NCBI GenBank assembly: GCA_025936615.1
Contig: JAICSZ010000008.1
Span: forward strand, 1 to 15,223
Origin: Pedococcus sp.
Lineage (GTDB): Bacteria > Actinomycetota > Actinomycetes > Actinomycetales > Dermatophilaceae
Reading direction: 5' to 3'
Length of the DNA stretch: 15,223 bases
Shown: in pieces, positions 7,255 through 14,786 of the stretch
Numbering within the stretch: the stretch's first letter is position 1
Layout of the letters: every line of letters begins with the position of its first letter
Notes under the pieces: model-generated
What the model was told of the DNA's origin: nothing
What the model saw: the letters and a program-made list of their open reading frames with translations, nothing else
The model's database searches: none
Translations under genes and position numbers: made by a program

Positions 7255-8748
7255 TCAGGTGCGCGCCGAGCCCAGTCCCAGCACGACGGCCAGTCCCAGC
7301 GCGCTGCGTGGGTCGTATGCCGTGCGCCACAGGCCGCCGTGCACCGCACCGGCGGCCTCCTCACGCCACGGTGTGGTCCGCTCGTGTGGCGCCGCCCGCA
7401 GGTCGTGCACGAGCAGCGCGGCCATCAGGGTGTTGCTCGTGGCAGGCTCGAACACCTCGATGCCGAATCGGTGGGCGCCGGCGTAGGCGCTCGCGAGCGC
7501 ACGGTTCTTCACCACGGAGCGAGTGCGGGTGGGTGGCGCCACGTTGAGGGACACCGTGGTCCCTTCCCCCCGCGCCGTGGTCGCGCGCCAGCGCTGGAGC
7601 CGCTTGGCGAGCGCGTAGTTCGGGCCCTGCTGCGGCACGAGGCTGTCGTTGAGTCCGGGGTCCTGCCCCGGGGCGTAGTTGCGGCGCAGCAGCCGCCCTC
7701 CGCTGAGGGTGCGCAGCGCCGGCCGGGTCAGCCGCAGGCCGGTGCGGGGGTGCCCATAGGCGTTGGCTGAGTACTCGACGGCCTCTCGCGGCACGGCGAA
7801 CACGTCCGTCGGGGTGGCGAGGAACGCCAGGGCCACGTCGTCGCGGCGCCGGAGCAGCTCGTGGCTCAGCGCGTCGACGGCGGTGGACACACGCACGTTG
7901 GTGGCGCCGTCGGCGTACACGTAGTTGCCGAGGACGAACCGCCCGTCGAGCTCGCCCAGCCAGTCGGCCACTGCGGGCAGGCCGTGGAGCAGGTCGGCGC
8001 CGGCATGGGTGGCGAGGTCGCCCGTGCTCCACGCAGTTCCGGCGCGCACGGGTAGGTGCAGGGTGCCCGCCGAGTCACTGGCCAGGTCGAGGACCCGCTT
8101 CCAGATGTCCGGTCGCGGGAGGTCGACGCCCACCACCTCCGCACCCCACGACAGGGCCGCGCGCAGCGGCCCCATCTCGGCACCGGCACCCAGCACCACG
8201 AGCTGCTGGTCGGCAAGCTCGAGCCAGTCGGGGTTGGCCATCACCGTGCGTACCGCCTCCGCGGCCGAGGGTTCCATGACGCCGCGCTCGACCCAGGCGT
8301 CGAGCTGCCGGTGGAGCGAGTCGCCGCGCAGCCGGTCGCCGTGCAGGGGGATGCTGAGCTCGGTCGCGCGCTCGCCCGTTCCCTTTACCGTGACGGTCTC
8401 GAGACGGTCCCCGCCACCGGCAGCGAAGGCCTCGTCCAGCGGCAGCTCCCCGCCGTCGGGGCCGGTGGCGCGCATCCGGCCGTGCAGCGACTCGAGCCCG
8501 GCACGCGCGACCTCGACCGCGGCGCGCCCCTCCCACAGCAGCCCGGCCTCGACCAGCCGTCGGAAGTGGGTGAGGTACCCGTGCCGCCAGTTGGTCTCGC
8601 GCTCGGCGGCCTGGGCGCCGACCGGGTCCACCGCCCGGAGCGCGTCGGCGACGACCGCGCGCCCCAGCGCCGAGGTGCTTCGTCTCCCGTCCACCTGCGG
8701 GAAGACCACGCCGCGCGGCGACCGGTCACCGTGCGTACTGTCTGCCAT
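7255..8748 (-). CDS. conserved-looking 497-aa protein of unknown function with Rossmann-type nucleotide-binding motif
   Basis: I do not recognise a named family. The protein is soluble, with no signal peptide and no convincing membrane segment. A glycine motif, LVVLGAGAEMG (about residues 183-193, GxGxxxG), is followed by VVGVDLPRPD with Asp209 at the end of the next strand. This is the arrangement of a Rossmann fold binding NAD(P) or S-adenosylmethionine. The N-terminal part (about 25-180) looks helical and includes WRHGYLTHFRRLVEAGLLW and an HGRMRATG segment. The C-terminal part has the motifs FLATPTDVFAVP, EYSANAYGHPRTG and GPNYALAKRLQRWR. Codon use is typical of the neighbours. The ATG at 8748 has CATACT 7 nt upstream and no Shine-Dalgarno, so the transcript may be leaderless. 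It lies upstream of, and 31 nt from, the TDT transporter gene. Confidence 0.85.
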   Translation of the reverse strand: MADSTHGDRSPRGVVFPQVDGRRSTSALGRAVVADALRAVDPVGAQAAERETNWRHGYLTHFRRLVEAGLLWEGRAAVEVARAGLESLHGRMRATGPDGGELPLDEAFAAGGGDRLETVTVKGTGERATELSIPLHGDRLRGDSLHRQLDAWVERGVMEPSAAEAVRTVMANPDWLELADQQLVVLGAGAEMGPLRAALSWGAEVVGVDLPRPDIWKRVLDLASDSAGTLHLPVRAGTAWSTGDLATHAGADLLHGLPAVADWLGELDGRFVLGNYVYADGATNVRVSTAVDALSHELLRRRDDVALAFLATPTDVFAVPREAVEYSANAYGHPRTGLRLTRPALRTLSGGRLLRRNYAPGQDPGLNDSLVPQQGPNYALAKRLQRWRATTARGEGTTVSLNVAPPTRTRSVVKNRALASAYAGAHRFGIEVFEPATSNTLMAALLVHDLRAAPHERTTPWREEAAGAVHGGLWRTAYDPRSALGLAVVLGLGSART

Positions 8749-8944
8749 AGGCGTGAGTATGCCGGGCGGTCACCGGCTCATGCCTCCCGGTCGGCGGTGG
8801 CTCCTGCGTACCCGTGACAAGGGTCCGCCTCGGTCGGGGTGCGGCCGGGCGGTCGCTCTACCGCGCGCACTCGCCCCACGCCTGGCCGAGCACGTCCGTC
8901 GCACGTCCTTGGATGCCGCGGCCTCCGTCGCTTCCCGCGAACAC

Positions 8945-8983
8945 ACGAACGGCCCGGAACCACACTGGTTCCGGGCCGTTCGT
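8945..8983 (-). terminator. terminator hairpin of pckA (18-bp perfect stem)
   Basis: Arms at 8945-8962 and 8966-8983 are complementary over 18 bp around a 3-nt loop (cac). The hairpin starts 31 nt after the pckA stop codon on the minus strand and isolates pckA from the downstream 497-aa gene. The rest of 8749-9014 shows no credible ORF. Confidence 0.85.
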
Positions 8984-9014
8984 CGCATGCCGAGCACGCG
9001 GCACACGGGCGGTG

Positions 9015-10853
9015 CTAGCTGACGCCGAGGCGGTGCTTCAGGCCGTCGAGCTCGACGCGCAGCTGGGTGGGCAGCTGCTCGCCGAACTTGGCGAACCACT
9101 CCTCGATCTGGGGGATCTCGGCCTTCCAGTCCTCGGGGTTGACCGCGAGCGCCTGCTCCAGCTCGTCGGCGGTCATGTCGAGGCCCTCGACGTCGAGTGA
9201 CTCCGGGGTCGGCACGTGGCCGATCGGCGTCTCCACCGCGGCGGCCTTGCCCTCGATGCGCTCGATGGCCCACTTCAGGACGCGGCTGTTCTCGCCGAAG
9301 CCCGGCCACAGGAACCCGCCGTCCTTGTCGCGGCGGAACCAGTTGACGTAGAAGATGCGCGGCAGCTTGGTGGCGTCGGCGTCCTTGCCGATGTTGATCC
9401 AGTGCTGGAAGTAGTCGCCGGCGTTGTAGCCGATGAACGGCAGCATCGCCATCGGGTCGCGGCGCACCACGCCGACCTGCCCGGTCGCGGCAGCCGTGGT
9501 CTCGGAGGAGAGCGTGGCGCCCATGAAGGTGCCGTGCACCCAGTCGCGGGACTCGGTGACCAGCGGGATGGTCTCCTTTCGGCGTCCGCCGAAGAAGATC
9601 GCCGAGATCGGCACGCCCTTCGGGTCGTCGTACTCCGGTGCCAAGATCGGGCACTGCTCGATGGGGGTGCAGTAGCGGCTGTTCGGGTGGCTGGACAGCT
9701 CCTGGGAGTCAGGGGTCCAGTCCTGGCCCTTCCAGGACGTGGCGTGCTTGGGCTCGTTCTCGAGGCCCTCCCACCAGATGTCACCGTCGTCGGTGAGCGC
9801 GACATTGGTGAAGACGGAGTTGCCCTTGTTGATCGTGCGCATCGCGTTGGGGTTGGTGTGCTCATTGGTCCCCGGCGCGACGCCGAAGAAGCCGAACTCG
9901 GGGTTGACGGCGTAGAGCCGGCCGTCCTCGCCGAAGCGCATCCAGGCGATGTCGTCACCGAGGGTCTCGACCTTCCAGTCCTTCACGGTCGGCTCGAGCA
10001 TCGCGAGGTTGGTCTTGCCGCAGGCGCTCGGGAAGGCGGCGGCGATGTAGTAGACCTGCTGCTCCGGCGAGGTGAGCTTCAGGATGAGCATGTGCTCGGC
10101 GAGCCAGCCCTCGTCGCGGGCCATCACCGAGGCGATCCGCAGCGAGTAGCACTTCTTGCCCAGCAGCGCGTTGCCGCCGTAGCCGGAGCCGTAGGACCAG
10201 ATCATGCGCTCCTCGGGGAACTGCACGATGTACTTGGTGTCGCTGCACGGCCACTTCACGTCCGGCTGGCCCGGCTCGAGCGGCGCGCCGACGGAGTGCA
10301 GCGCGGGCACCCACTCGGCCTGCTCGCCCAGCTCCTCGATGCGGCGCAGCACGTTGACGCCGACCCGCGACATGACGCGCATCGACACCACGACGTACTC
10401 GGAGTCCGTGATCTCGACCCCGAACATCGGATGCTCGGCATTGAGGTGACCCATGACGAAGGGGATGACGTACATCGTGCGGCCCTTCATGCACCCCTGG
10501 TAGAGGCCGCGCATGATGCCCTTCATCTCCTCCGGGTCCATCCAGTTGTTGGTGGGCCCGCAGTCCTTCTCGTCGACGGAACAGATGAACGTGCGGTCCT
10601 CGACGCGTGCGACGTCGGAGGGGTCGGAGGCGCAGTAGAAGCTGTTCGGCTTCTTCGCCTCGTCGAGCTTCACGAAGGTCCCGGCCTCGACGAGCTTGGT
10701 GGTCAGGCGGGTCCACTCGGCGTCGGAGCCGGTCACCCACTCGATGCGGTCTGGGGTGGTCATCGCGGCCACCTCGTCCACCCAGGCCTGCAGACCCTGG
10801 TGGGTGGTGCCGCCGGTCCGTTCGTCGGTCTGTTGCGTCGCCTCGGTCGTCAT
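9015..10853 (-). CDS. pckA: phosphoenolpyruvate carboxykinase (GTP)
   Basis: This 612-aa protein has the usual length of the GTP-dependent enzyme. It interconverts oxaloacetate plus GTP with phosphoenolpyruvate plus GDP and CO2 in the cytoplasm, the entry step of gluconeogenesis from TCA intermediates. Key segments are intact: [11 protein letters not shown] and the substrate-binding [21 protein letters not shown] (about 219-239); the P-loop [12 protein letters not shown] (about 274-285) with the reactive Cys278 and Lys280; and the metal-binding LGDDIAWM (Asp300, Asp301). [13 protein letters not shown] and [22 protein letters not shown] follow. The ATG at 10853 is preferred over in-frame starts upstream because AAGGGA lies about 11 nt before it and the N-terminus then matches the family. 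It appears monocistronic: a terminator follows and a long untranslated region precedes it. Confidence 0.98.
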   Translation of the reverse strand: MTTEATQQTDERTGGTTHQGLQAWVDEVAAMTTPDRIEWVTGSDAEWTRLTTKLVEAGTFVKLDEAKKPNSFYCASDPSDVARVEDRTFICSVDEKDCGPTNNWMDPEEMKGIMRGLYQGCMKGRTMYVIPFVMGHLNAEHPMFGVEITDSEYVVVSMRVMSRVGVNVLRRIEELGEQAEWVPALHSVGAPLEPGQPDVKWPCSDTKYIVQFPEERMIWSYGSGYGGNALLGKKCYSLRIASVMARDEGWLAEHMLILKLTSPEQQVYYIAAAFPSACGKTNLAMLEPTVKDWKVETLGDDIAWMRFGEDGRLYAVNPEFGFFGVAPGTNEHTNPNAMRTINKGNSVFTNVALTDDGDIWWEGLENEPKHATSWKGQDWTPDSQELSSHPNSRYCTPIEQCPILAPEYDDPKGVPISAIFFGGRRKETIPLVTESRDWVHGTFMGATLSSETTAAATGQVGVVRRDPMAMLPFIGYNAGDYFQHWINIGKDADATKLPRIFYVNWFRRDKDGGFLWPGFGENSRVLKWAIERIEGKAAAVETPIGHVPTPESLDVEGLDMTADELEQALAVNPEDWKAEIPQIEEWFAKFGEQLPTQLRVELDGLKHRLGVS

Positions 10854-10913
10854 CTGGTCGGCCGTCCCTTTCGTCCGGTGGACACTGGAGTTCCCCGGAG
10901 CACTGAGATAGAT

Positions 10914-10950
10914 GCGTTCACGCCGACAGAAATGTCCACATGGTGAACGC
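10914..10950. promoter_or_regulatory. 8-bp inverted repeat upstream of pckA, possible operator
   Basis: gcgttcac (10914-10921) and gtgaacgc (10943-10950) are perfect inverted copies 21 nt apart. The second overlaps a direct repeat of catggtg (10939-10945 and 10951-10957). The site lies 60-97 bp upstream of the pckA start, where a regulator of gluconeogenesis could bind. The rest of 10854-11323 (about 470 bp) contains only the 15-bp tandem repeat and the tRNA-Arg upstream region described separately; I see no credible gene there. Confidence 0.3.
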
Positions 10951-11186
10951 CATGGTGTCGCCACGGTACGCCCGGCTACGCGGCAGTAGATACCGCGCGA
11001 GCATGAGATCGGCGGTGAGCCCGCTCACAACCTTGGCGTTGGGGTCGGACCCTTGCACGGTTCTTGCAGGCCTTGCTGAAAGGACGCCGAAACCTGTTGC
11101 GGCGGTGGTCGGCCCGCGTCCACCCGCGGGCACCAGCGGTGGGCGTGTCGGGCGGCGCCCTTGGCGTGGTGGCCCGGGGGACGGGC

Positions 11187-11216
11187 CGCTATGGGGCGGG
11201 TCGCTATGGGGCGGGT
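11187..11216. repeat. exact tandem duplication of 15 bp
   Basis: The unit cgctatggggcgggt occurs twice in a row without mismatch. It lies between pckA and tRNA-Arg, about 108 bp upstream of the tRNA. It may be a simple slippage product or a paired binding site. Confidence 0.85.
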
Positions 11217-11268
11217 CGACGCGTCGGCGTCGCGCCACACCGATTTCGTGGCCGAGGCCCGGTGCCGG

Positions 11269-11274
11269 TAGTCT
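11269..11274 (+). promoter_or_regulatory. possible -10 element of tRNA-Arg
   Basis: TAGTCT fits the actinobacterial TANNNT -10 pattern and would place the start near 11281, about 43 nt before the tRNA. No good -35 hexamer is seen at the expected distance, so this is tentative. Confidence 0.3.
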
Positions 11275-11323
11275 TTCCCGTCGTTGCTCTGGGGCATCCC
11301 ACAAGGACACCGGGGCAGCATCT

Positions 11324-11396
11324 GCGCCCGTAGCTCAACGGATAGAGCATCTGACTACGGATCAGAAGGTTAGGGGTTCGAATCCCTTCGGGCGCG
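11324..11396 (+). tRNA. tRNA-Arg(ACG)
   Basis: The acceptor stem GCGCCCG (11324-11330) pairs with CGGGCGC (11389-11395), and the discriminator is G11396. The D-arm has TAGCTCAACGGATAGAGCA. The anticodon stem TCTGA/TCAGA encloses CTACGGA with anticodon ACG, which is read as ICG after deamination and decodes CGN arginine codons. The T-arm has GGTTCGAATCC. CCA is not encoded. Confidence 0.97.
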
Positions 11397-11418
11397 CGTT
11401 GTTGGTTGAGACAACACC

Positions 11419-11462
11419 GCAGGTCACAGCCCCGCGCCGCCCACACGGCCGGGGCTGCCTGC
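11419..11462 (+). terminator. hairpin terminator after tRNA-Arg
   Basis: Nested stems: gcagg/cctgc (11419-11423 with 11458-11462), cagccccg/cggggctg (11427-11434 with 11450-11457) and gccg/cggc (11436-11439 with 11446-11449), with short bulges. It starts 22 nt after the tRNA end. It is GC-rich with no clear U-tract. Confidence 0.65.
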
Positions 11463-11524
11463 TTCTGCGAGCGCCAGCGACGGTCGCAACACCTCCGACA
11501 TTCGTGGGGGTCGTGTTGACATCG

Positions 11525-11974
11525 ATGCCTCGTGTGGAGAAGGGGCCGGGGCGGCGGCCACAGTCGGCCAAGCGCCAGCCGCGGTTCGAGCAGCCGATGC
11601 TCACGATCCATCAGCGCCCATTCCTGCCCGAGGACCGTTCCGAGGCCGGGCATGGGGAAGGGGATCTCATCATCGGCAAGCGCCAGTGGTCGCCGATCGG
11701 GACCCTCGTCGAACGAAAGACCGGCCTGGTCCGGCTGCTTCATCTTCCCCGGCGCGACGGCGACACCCTCCACGATGCGTTGGAAGACCGGATCGGTGAC
11801 CTGTCGGCGCGCCTGCTGCGGTCGATCACCTGGGACCAGGCACGGAGATGGCCCGTAACCTGACCATCGCCAAATCACTGGGGGCTCAACAGGCGACCCA
11901 GGCTCGTCCTGGACAACCGCGCGCCAGCCGATCTTTTCGCGGCGCTGCTAGCCTCCGAGGACCTGCCTCCACCG
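11525..11974 (+). pseudogene. decayed IS30-family transposase fragment
   Basis: Residues like EGDLIIGKRQWSPIGTLVERKTG and LLHLPRR...LRSITWDQ match the start of the IS30 DDE domain; the first catalytic Asp is in EGDLIIG. At about 11838 one base is missing: GTEMARNLTIAKSLG continues in another frame from about 11839. At about 11884 the sequence jumps to LNRRPRLVLDNRAPADLFAALLASED, the C-terminal part of the same family. This skips roughly 60 residues that should carry the second Asp (CDPxSPW) and the Glu (NENTNG). The N-terminal helix-turn-helix region is also absent. The element is therefore inactive. No terminal inverted repeats or target duplication were found. It lies directly downstream of tRNA-Arg. 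Confidence 0.85.
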
Positions 11975-12048
11975 CGGCGGAACGACGCCGAGCACCAGAA
12001 CGCCCGGCACCGAGCGTCGGCGATCGAAACGTACTCATCTGGTGAGGA

Positions 12049-12081
12049 GGACGCTGCCGGGACTCGATACGGGCAGCGTCC
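12049..12081 (-). terminator. hairpin terminator of the metallophosphoesterase gene
   Basis: ggacgctgcc (12049-12058) and ggcagcgtcc (12072-12081) pair over 10 bp with a 13-nt loop. On the minus strand it begins 6 nt after the stop codon of the metallophosphoesterase gene. Confidence 0.7.
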
Positions 12082-12087
12082 GTTTGG

Positions 12088-14088
12088 TTACCGGTAGGTG
12101 CAGGTGAGCGCCTCACCAACGGTCGGCGACGCCAGGAGCGGACAGTCGAGGGCAGTCGCCGGTGTTGACGCGCTCGTGCTGCTCGTCGTCGGCGTTCCGG
12201 TCGTGGTGGTGCGCGTCGTGCTTGAGGTCGTCGTCGGTGTCGGGCCCGGCGTCCCCGCGTTGTGCGCCTTCATGACCGACTGCCAGTCGTCCCGCGTCGC
12301 AAGGGCGTCCGTCAGCGAGCCGCCCTGGGTCGACCACGAGTAGGTGTATTCCAGCGGCGGATCCGGAAGGACGGTGTGCCACCGGTCGAGGATGGACTGA
12401 AGCTGTGCGGCGGTCGGGGCGTCCCAACCTTGGCCACCGAAGACTTGGAACGTGGGGACCAGCTGCTCTTCCGAGATCCCAGCGGCGCGGGCTGCCGCCA
12501 CCTGCGTGTTGATCTCGGACAGGTCGCAGGTGCCGTCGTGACACGGATAGGGGTCGAGGGCCACCAGGTCGAGGTGGCTCTCGGCGGGGGCGTAGTCAGC
12601 GTAGGTCCCCGGGTAGTCCGTCAGTTCTACGAGCGCCTTCTGGCCGCTGGGTATCGCGTCGGCGAGCGCTCGGATCGCGGCGACGCAGTTCCCGTTGGAG
12701 GGTTCGTCGAGCAGGAAGTACCCATAGACCCGAGGGTTGGCGACGTTGGCCGTTATGAAGGCGGTGGCACCGTTCGGAGGGGCACACGTGTTCTTGTCCA
12801 TCCCGATCCACACCAAGCCCTTGTCTCCCGATGGCAGGTCGTCCAGAGCACTGTCACTCGTTCCCACGTCGTGGATGGTGTAGCCGAGTGCGTGCGTGGT
12901 GGCGTAGGCGCCCGACTCGTTGGCGAGGAAGTGCAACGGGCCCTGGCCGGTGGTGGGTGGAGTCGTGGTCGAGGAGGCCGTCGTCGTGCTCGACGGCACG
13001 GTCGTGCTGGGCGACGTGGGAGTCGTGGAGCTGCTGGTGCTGGAGGCGCTCGTCGTCGACGAGGTCGTATCCGACGGGCCCGTGGTGGTCGTGGTTGTTG
13101 TGGTCGTGGACGAGCCGGCGCCGGGCCCCAGGTTCGTGAGGTCGCTGCCGCTGTCGAACACCACGCCCTTGTGGCCGGTGTCCACGCTCGTGCTCCCATC
13201 GAAGCCGCGGCCCGACTCGATCCACTGCCACTCGTAGTGGTCTGTGAACAGTGAGAGCTTGATGACGCCGTAGTCCGTGCCGTTGAACGCCTCGCTGCCG
13301 GCGTGGGTGCCGGTTCGGGTATATGTCTGGTTGCCGCCGGTGCCGACCACGAAGGAGCGGATACCGCCCGCGTCGAGCCCGCCGGTGGAGTTCATCTTGG
13401 CGAACCGCTCGTAGTTGTGGTTGTGACCCTGCAGGACGAGATCGGCGTGGGCCGACTCGAGCAGGGCCCAGATGGGCGCGGCACTGGTGTCGTCCCCGTG
13501 CTCGCTGGGGCTGGTGTAGCGCGGTTGGTGCCAGTAGGCGAGGACGTGGACACCTGGGTGTGCGGCTAGGTCTGCCTTCAACCACGCGTACTGCGGCGAG
13601 CTGGCGGACATGCTGATCTCGGAGTTGAGGGCGTAGGCACGCCATCCGTCTCCCACGTCGTAGGAGTAGTACACGCCGCCGTCCACGGGGTTGGTCGCTC
13701 GTGCGCTGCCGAAGTACCCGAGGTAACCCGCTGGTGGATCGGCGTGGTACTCGTGGTTGCCCGGTACCGGCTTCGTGATGCTCTTGAACGAGCCCCAGGT
13801 CGGGTCGTACTTGCTCGAGTAGTCGCTGGCACTGCCATCCGGATAGGCATTGTCACCGAGGACGAGTGCCACGTCCGGCGCCGCCTCCCGGATGAGGTCA
13901 CCGGTGCTCTCGGCGTTCGTCATCGTCGAGCTACCGGCCTCGGCGATGTCGCCCGCGCCCATCACTACGACCGGCGTCGGCGCCGCCGCAGTCGTGGGAC
14001 TGAACTGCATGCTGACCGATGCGAAAGCCAGTACGAGCGCGGCGAAGGGTGCGACAGCCACTGCCCGAGGAAGCGTGAGTACCTTCAT
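12088..14088 (-). CDS. secreted metallophosphoesterase fused to a TIM-barrel-like domain by Ser/Thr-rich linkers
   Basis: This is a 666-aa exported protein. The signal peptide is about residues 1-36. The calcineurin/purple-acid-phosphatase-type domain (about 38-315) has intact metal ligands: Asp47 (GAGD), Asp79 with Tyr82 (GDNAY), Asn111-His112 (GNHE), His187 (YWHQP), and His222 and His224 (GHNHNYER). A Thr/Ser linker (about 325-383) follows. The second domain (about 384-611) has GLVWIGMD, YGYFLLDEP (Glu462), LDLVALDPYPC (Asp512, Cys516, Cys521), VPTFQVFGG and YTYSWST. These look like successive strands of a glycosidase-like TIM barrel. A second Thr/Ser linker (about 613-645) leads to a short tail with Cys649 and Cys663. 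The ATG at 14088 is fixed by GGGAG 7 nt upstream. It probably acts as a phosphatase or nucleotidase outside the cell; the role of the second domain is unknown. The gene stands alone. Confidence 0.92.
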   Translation of the reverse strand: MKVLTLPRAVAVAPFAALVLAFASVSMQFSPTTAAAPTPVVVMGAGDIAEAGSSTMTNAESTGDLIREAAPDVALVLGDNAYPDGSASDYSSKYDPTWGSFKSITKPVPGNHEYHADPPAGYLGYFGSARATNPVDGGVYYSYDVGDGWRAYALNSEISMSASSPQYAWLKADLAAHPGVHVLAYWHQPRYTSPSEHGDDTSAAPIWALLESAHADLVLQGHNHNYERFAKMNSTGGLDAGGIRSFVVGTGGNQTYTRTGTHAGSEAFNGTDYGVIKLSLFTDHYEWQWIESGRGFDGSTSVDTGHKGVVFDSGSDLTNLGPGAGSSTTTTTTTTTGPSDTTSSTTSASSTSSSTTPTSPSTTVPSSTTTASSTTTPPTTGQGPLHFLANESGAYATTHALGYTIHDVGTSDSALDDLPSGDKGLVWIGMDKNTCAPPNGATAFITANVANPRVYGYFLLDEPSNGNCVAAIRALADAIPSGQKALVELTDYPGTYADYAPAESHLDLVALDPYPCHDGTCDLSEINTQVAAARAAGISEEQLVPTFQVFGGQGWDAPTAAQLQSILDRWHTVLPDPPLEYTYSWSTQGGSLTDALATRDDWQSVMKAHNAGTPGPTPTTTSSTTRTTTTGTPTTSSTSASTPATALDCPLLASPTVGEALTCTYR
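12940..13116 (-). repeat. Thr/Ser-rich linker-coding low-complexity segment
   Basis: This codes for residues about 325-383 of the metallophosphoesterase, almost only Thr, Ser and Pro, including nine Thr in a row. It is a typical extracellular interdomain linker and a likely O-mannosylation target in actinobacteria. A similar but shorter segment lies at 12154-12252 (residues about 613-645). Confidence 0.85.
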
Positions 14089-14407
14089 GGGATCTCCCAG
14101 CCGGCGCACAGCGCACCGGAGGCGCCCTGGGCGCCGTGGACAAACGCCGAAACCGATGATGACGACGCTGCCACGTTCGGCGTGGACGCAGCGGCGACGA
14201 TCGGACTCTCAGCCCGTTGTCGATGGCGGCGAGCCCAAGACCCCGCAGCATGGGAAGGCGCCGACCGGCCAGTGTGCCCACCATGGGGGTGGGCATTGAA
14301 CTTGGAAAGGCTACCGTGCCGGGAATTCGGGGGCCAGTGAAGCTTCCACCCACGGCACCCGTACCCGACACCGCGGTTGGGCCAGGGCCGCTCGGCTCGA
14401 GGGTGAC

Positions 14408-14453
14408 GGCATCCCCGCCGCAGGGGTTGAGGGGCAACCGCGGCGGAGATGCC
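14408..14453. other. long compound hairpin in the intergenic region
   Basis: Outer arms ggcatccccgccgc (14408-14421) and gcggcggagatgcc (14440-14453) pair at 13 of 14 positions; the odd pair is G-U if transcribed from the minus strand. Inner arms ggttg (14425-14429) and caacc (14435-14439) pair around a 5-nt loop, with a 3-nt bulge between the stems. It is the strongest structure in the region, but no gene end lies next to it. Confidence 0.6.
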
Positions 14454-14648
14454 TGATCGGCGCAGCGGCAACCCGCCTGCACGCGATGTGATTGGGGCAC
14501 CCCCGCCGCTCCCGCTGGGTGCGAGGGGTAAGACCGGAGCGCCGGAGGTGCTGGCCCCGGACGGTAGCGGCCGGCGAACCTGGCAGTCTGGCCGGCGTGT
14601 CACGCCGATACCGGAACAAACAAGACGCAGCGCACTCCGTCTCAAGGG

Positions 14649-14786
14649 ATGACAACGCGCCGGGGTAACGCGGCCAGGACCCGCACAAGACGCACTCAAG
14701 CAGAGCTCGCGGACCGGCTGCGCGTGCCAATCCTTGGCGTCTCCGGCATTCTCACTCTGCTCCTGGTCCCAACCGCCATCGTCTGA
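14649..14786 (+). CDS. possible 45-aa single-span membrane protein (weak)
   Basis: The ATG at 14649 begins a 45-aa frame with an Arg-rich N-terminus (MTTRRGNAARTRTRRTQAEL) followed by a hydrophobic stretch of about 20 residues (VPILGVSGILTLLLVPTAIV), as in a single-pass membrane protein. AAGGG touches the start codon directly, which is too close for a good ribosome site. The in-frame TGA at 14784-14786 is followed by LHRRRKNREAD and a TAG at 14820-14822, as if a basic tail had been cut off by a point mutation. Third-position GC is about 73%, lower than in neighbouring genes. It could be a real small protein, a decayed gene or chance. Confidence 0.2.
   Translation: MTTRRGNAARTRTRRTQAELADRLRVPILGVSGILTLLLVPTAIV

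Noticed and set aside
10918..11310. 130-codon minus-strand frame between pckA and tRNA-Arg
   Set aside because: It is Pro/Arg-rich with no domain, no ribosome site and no codon bias, and it spans the tandem repeat and the inverted repeat.
11380..11396. tRNA-Arg 3' end as an integration (att) site for an island containing the phosphoesterase
   Set aside because: No second copy of the tRNA 3' end and no integrase is present in the window, so there is no direct support.
13000..13120. repeat-like gtggtcgtggt-rich DNA that might suggest a tandem array
   Set aside because: It is Thr/Ser codon repetition in the linker of the phosphoesterase, not a CRISPR or satellite array.
13931..14500. minus-strand frame with a protein-like stretch around 14201-14413 (DAVTLEPSGPGPTAVSG)
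   Set aside because: The stretch is plausible by eye and could be a decayed gene, but it overlaps the phosphoesterase N-terminus in another frame, lacks strong third-position GC and has no recognisable domain.
14449..14652. 67-codon plus-strand frame whose TGA overlaps the ATG of the small membrane ORF
   Set aside because: The ATGA overlap is suggestive, but the frame starts inside the long hairpin arm, has no ribosome site and no recognisable feature.
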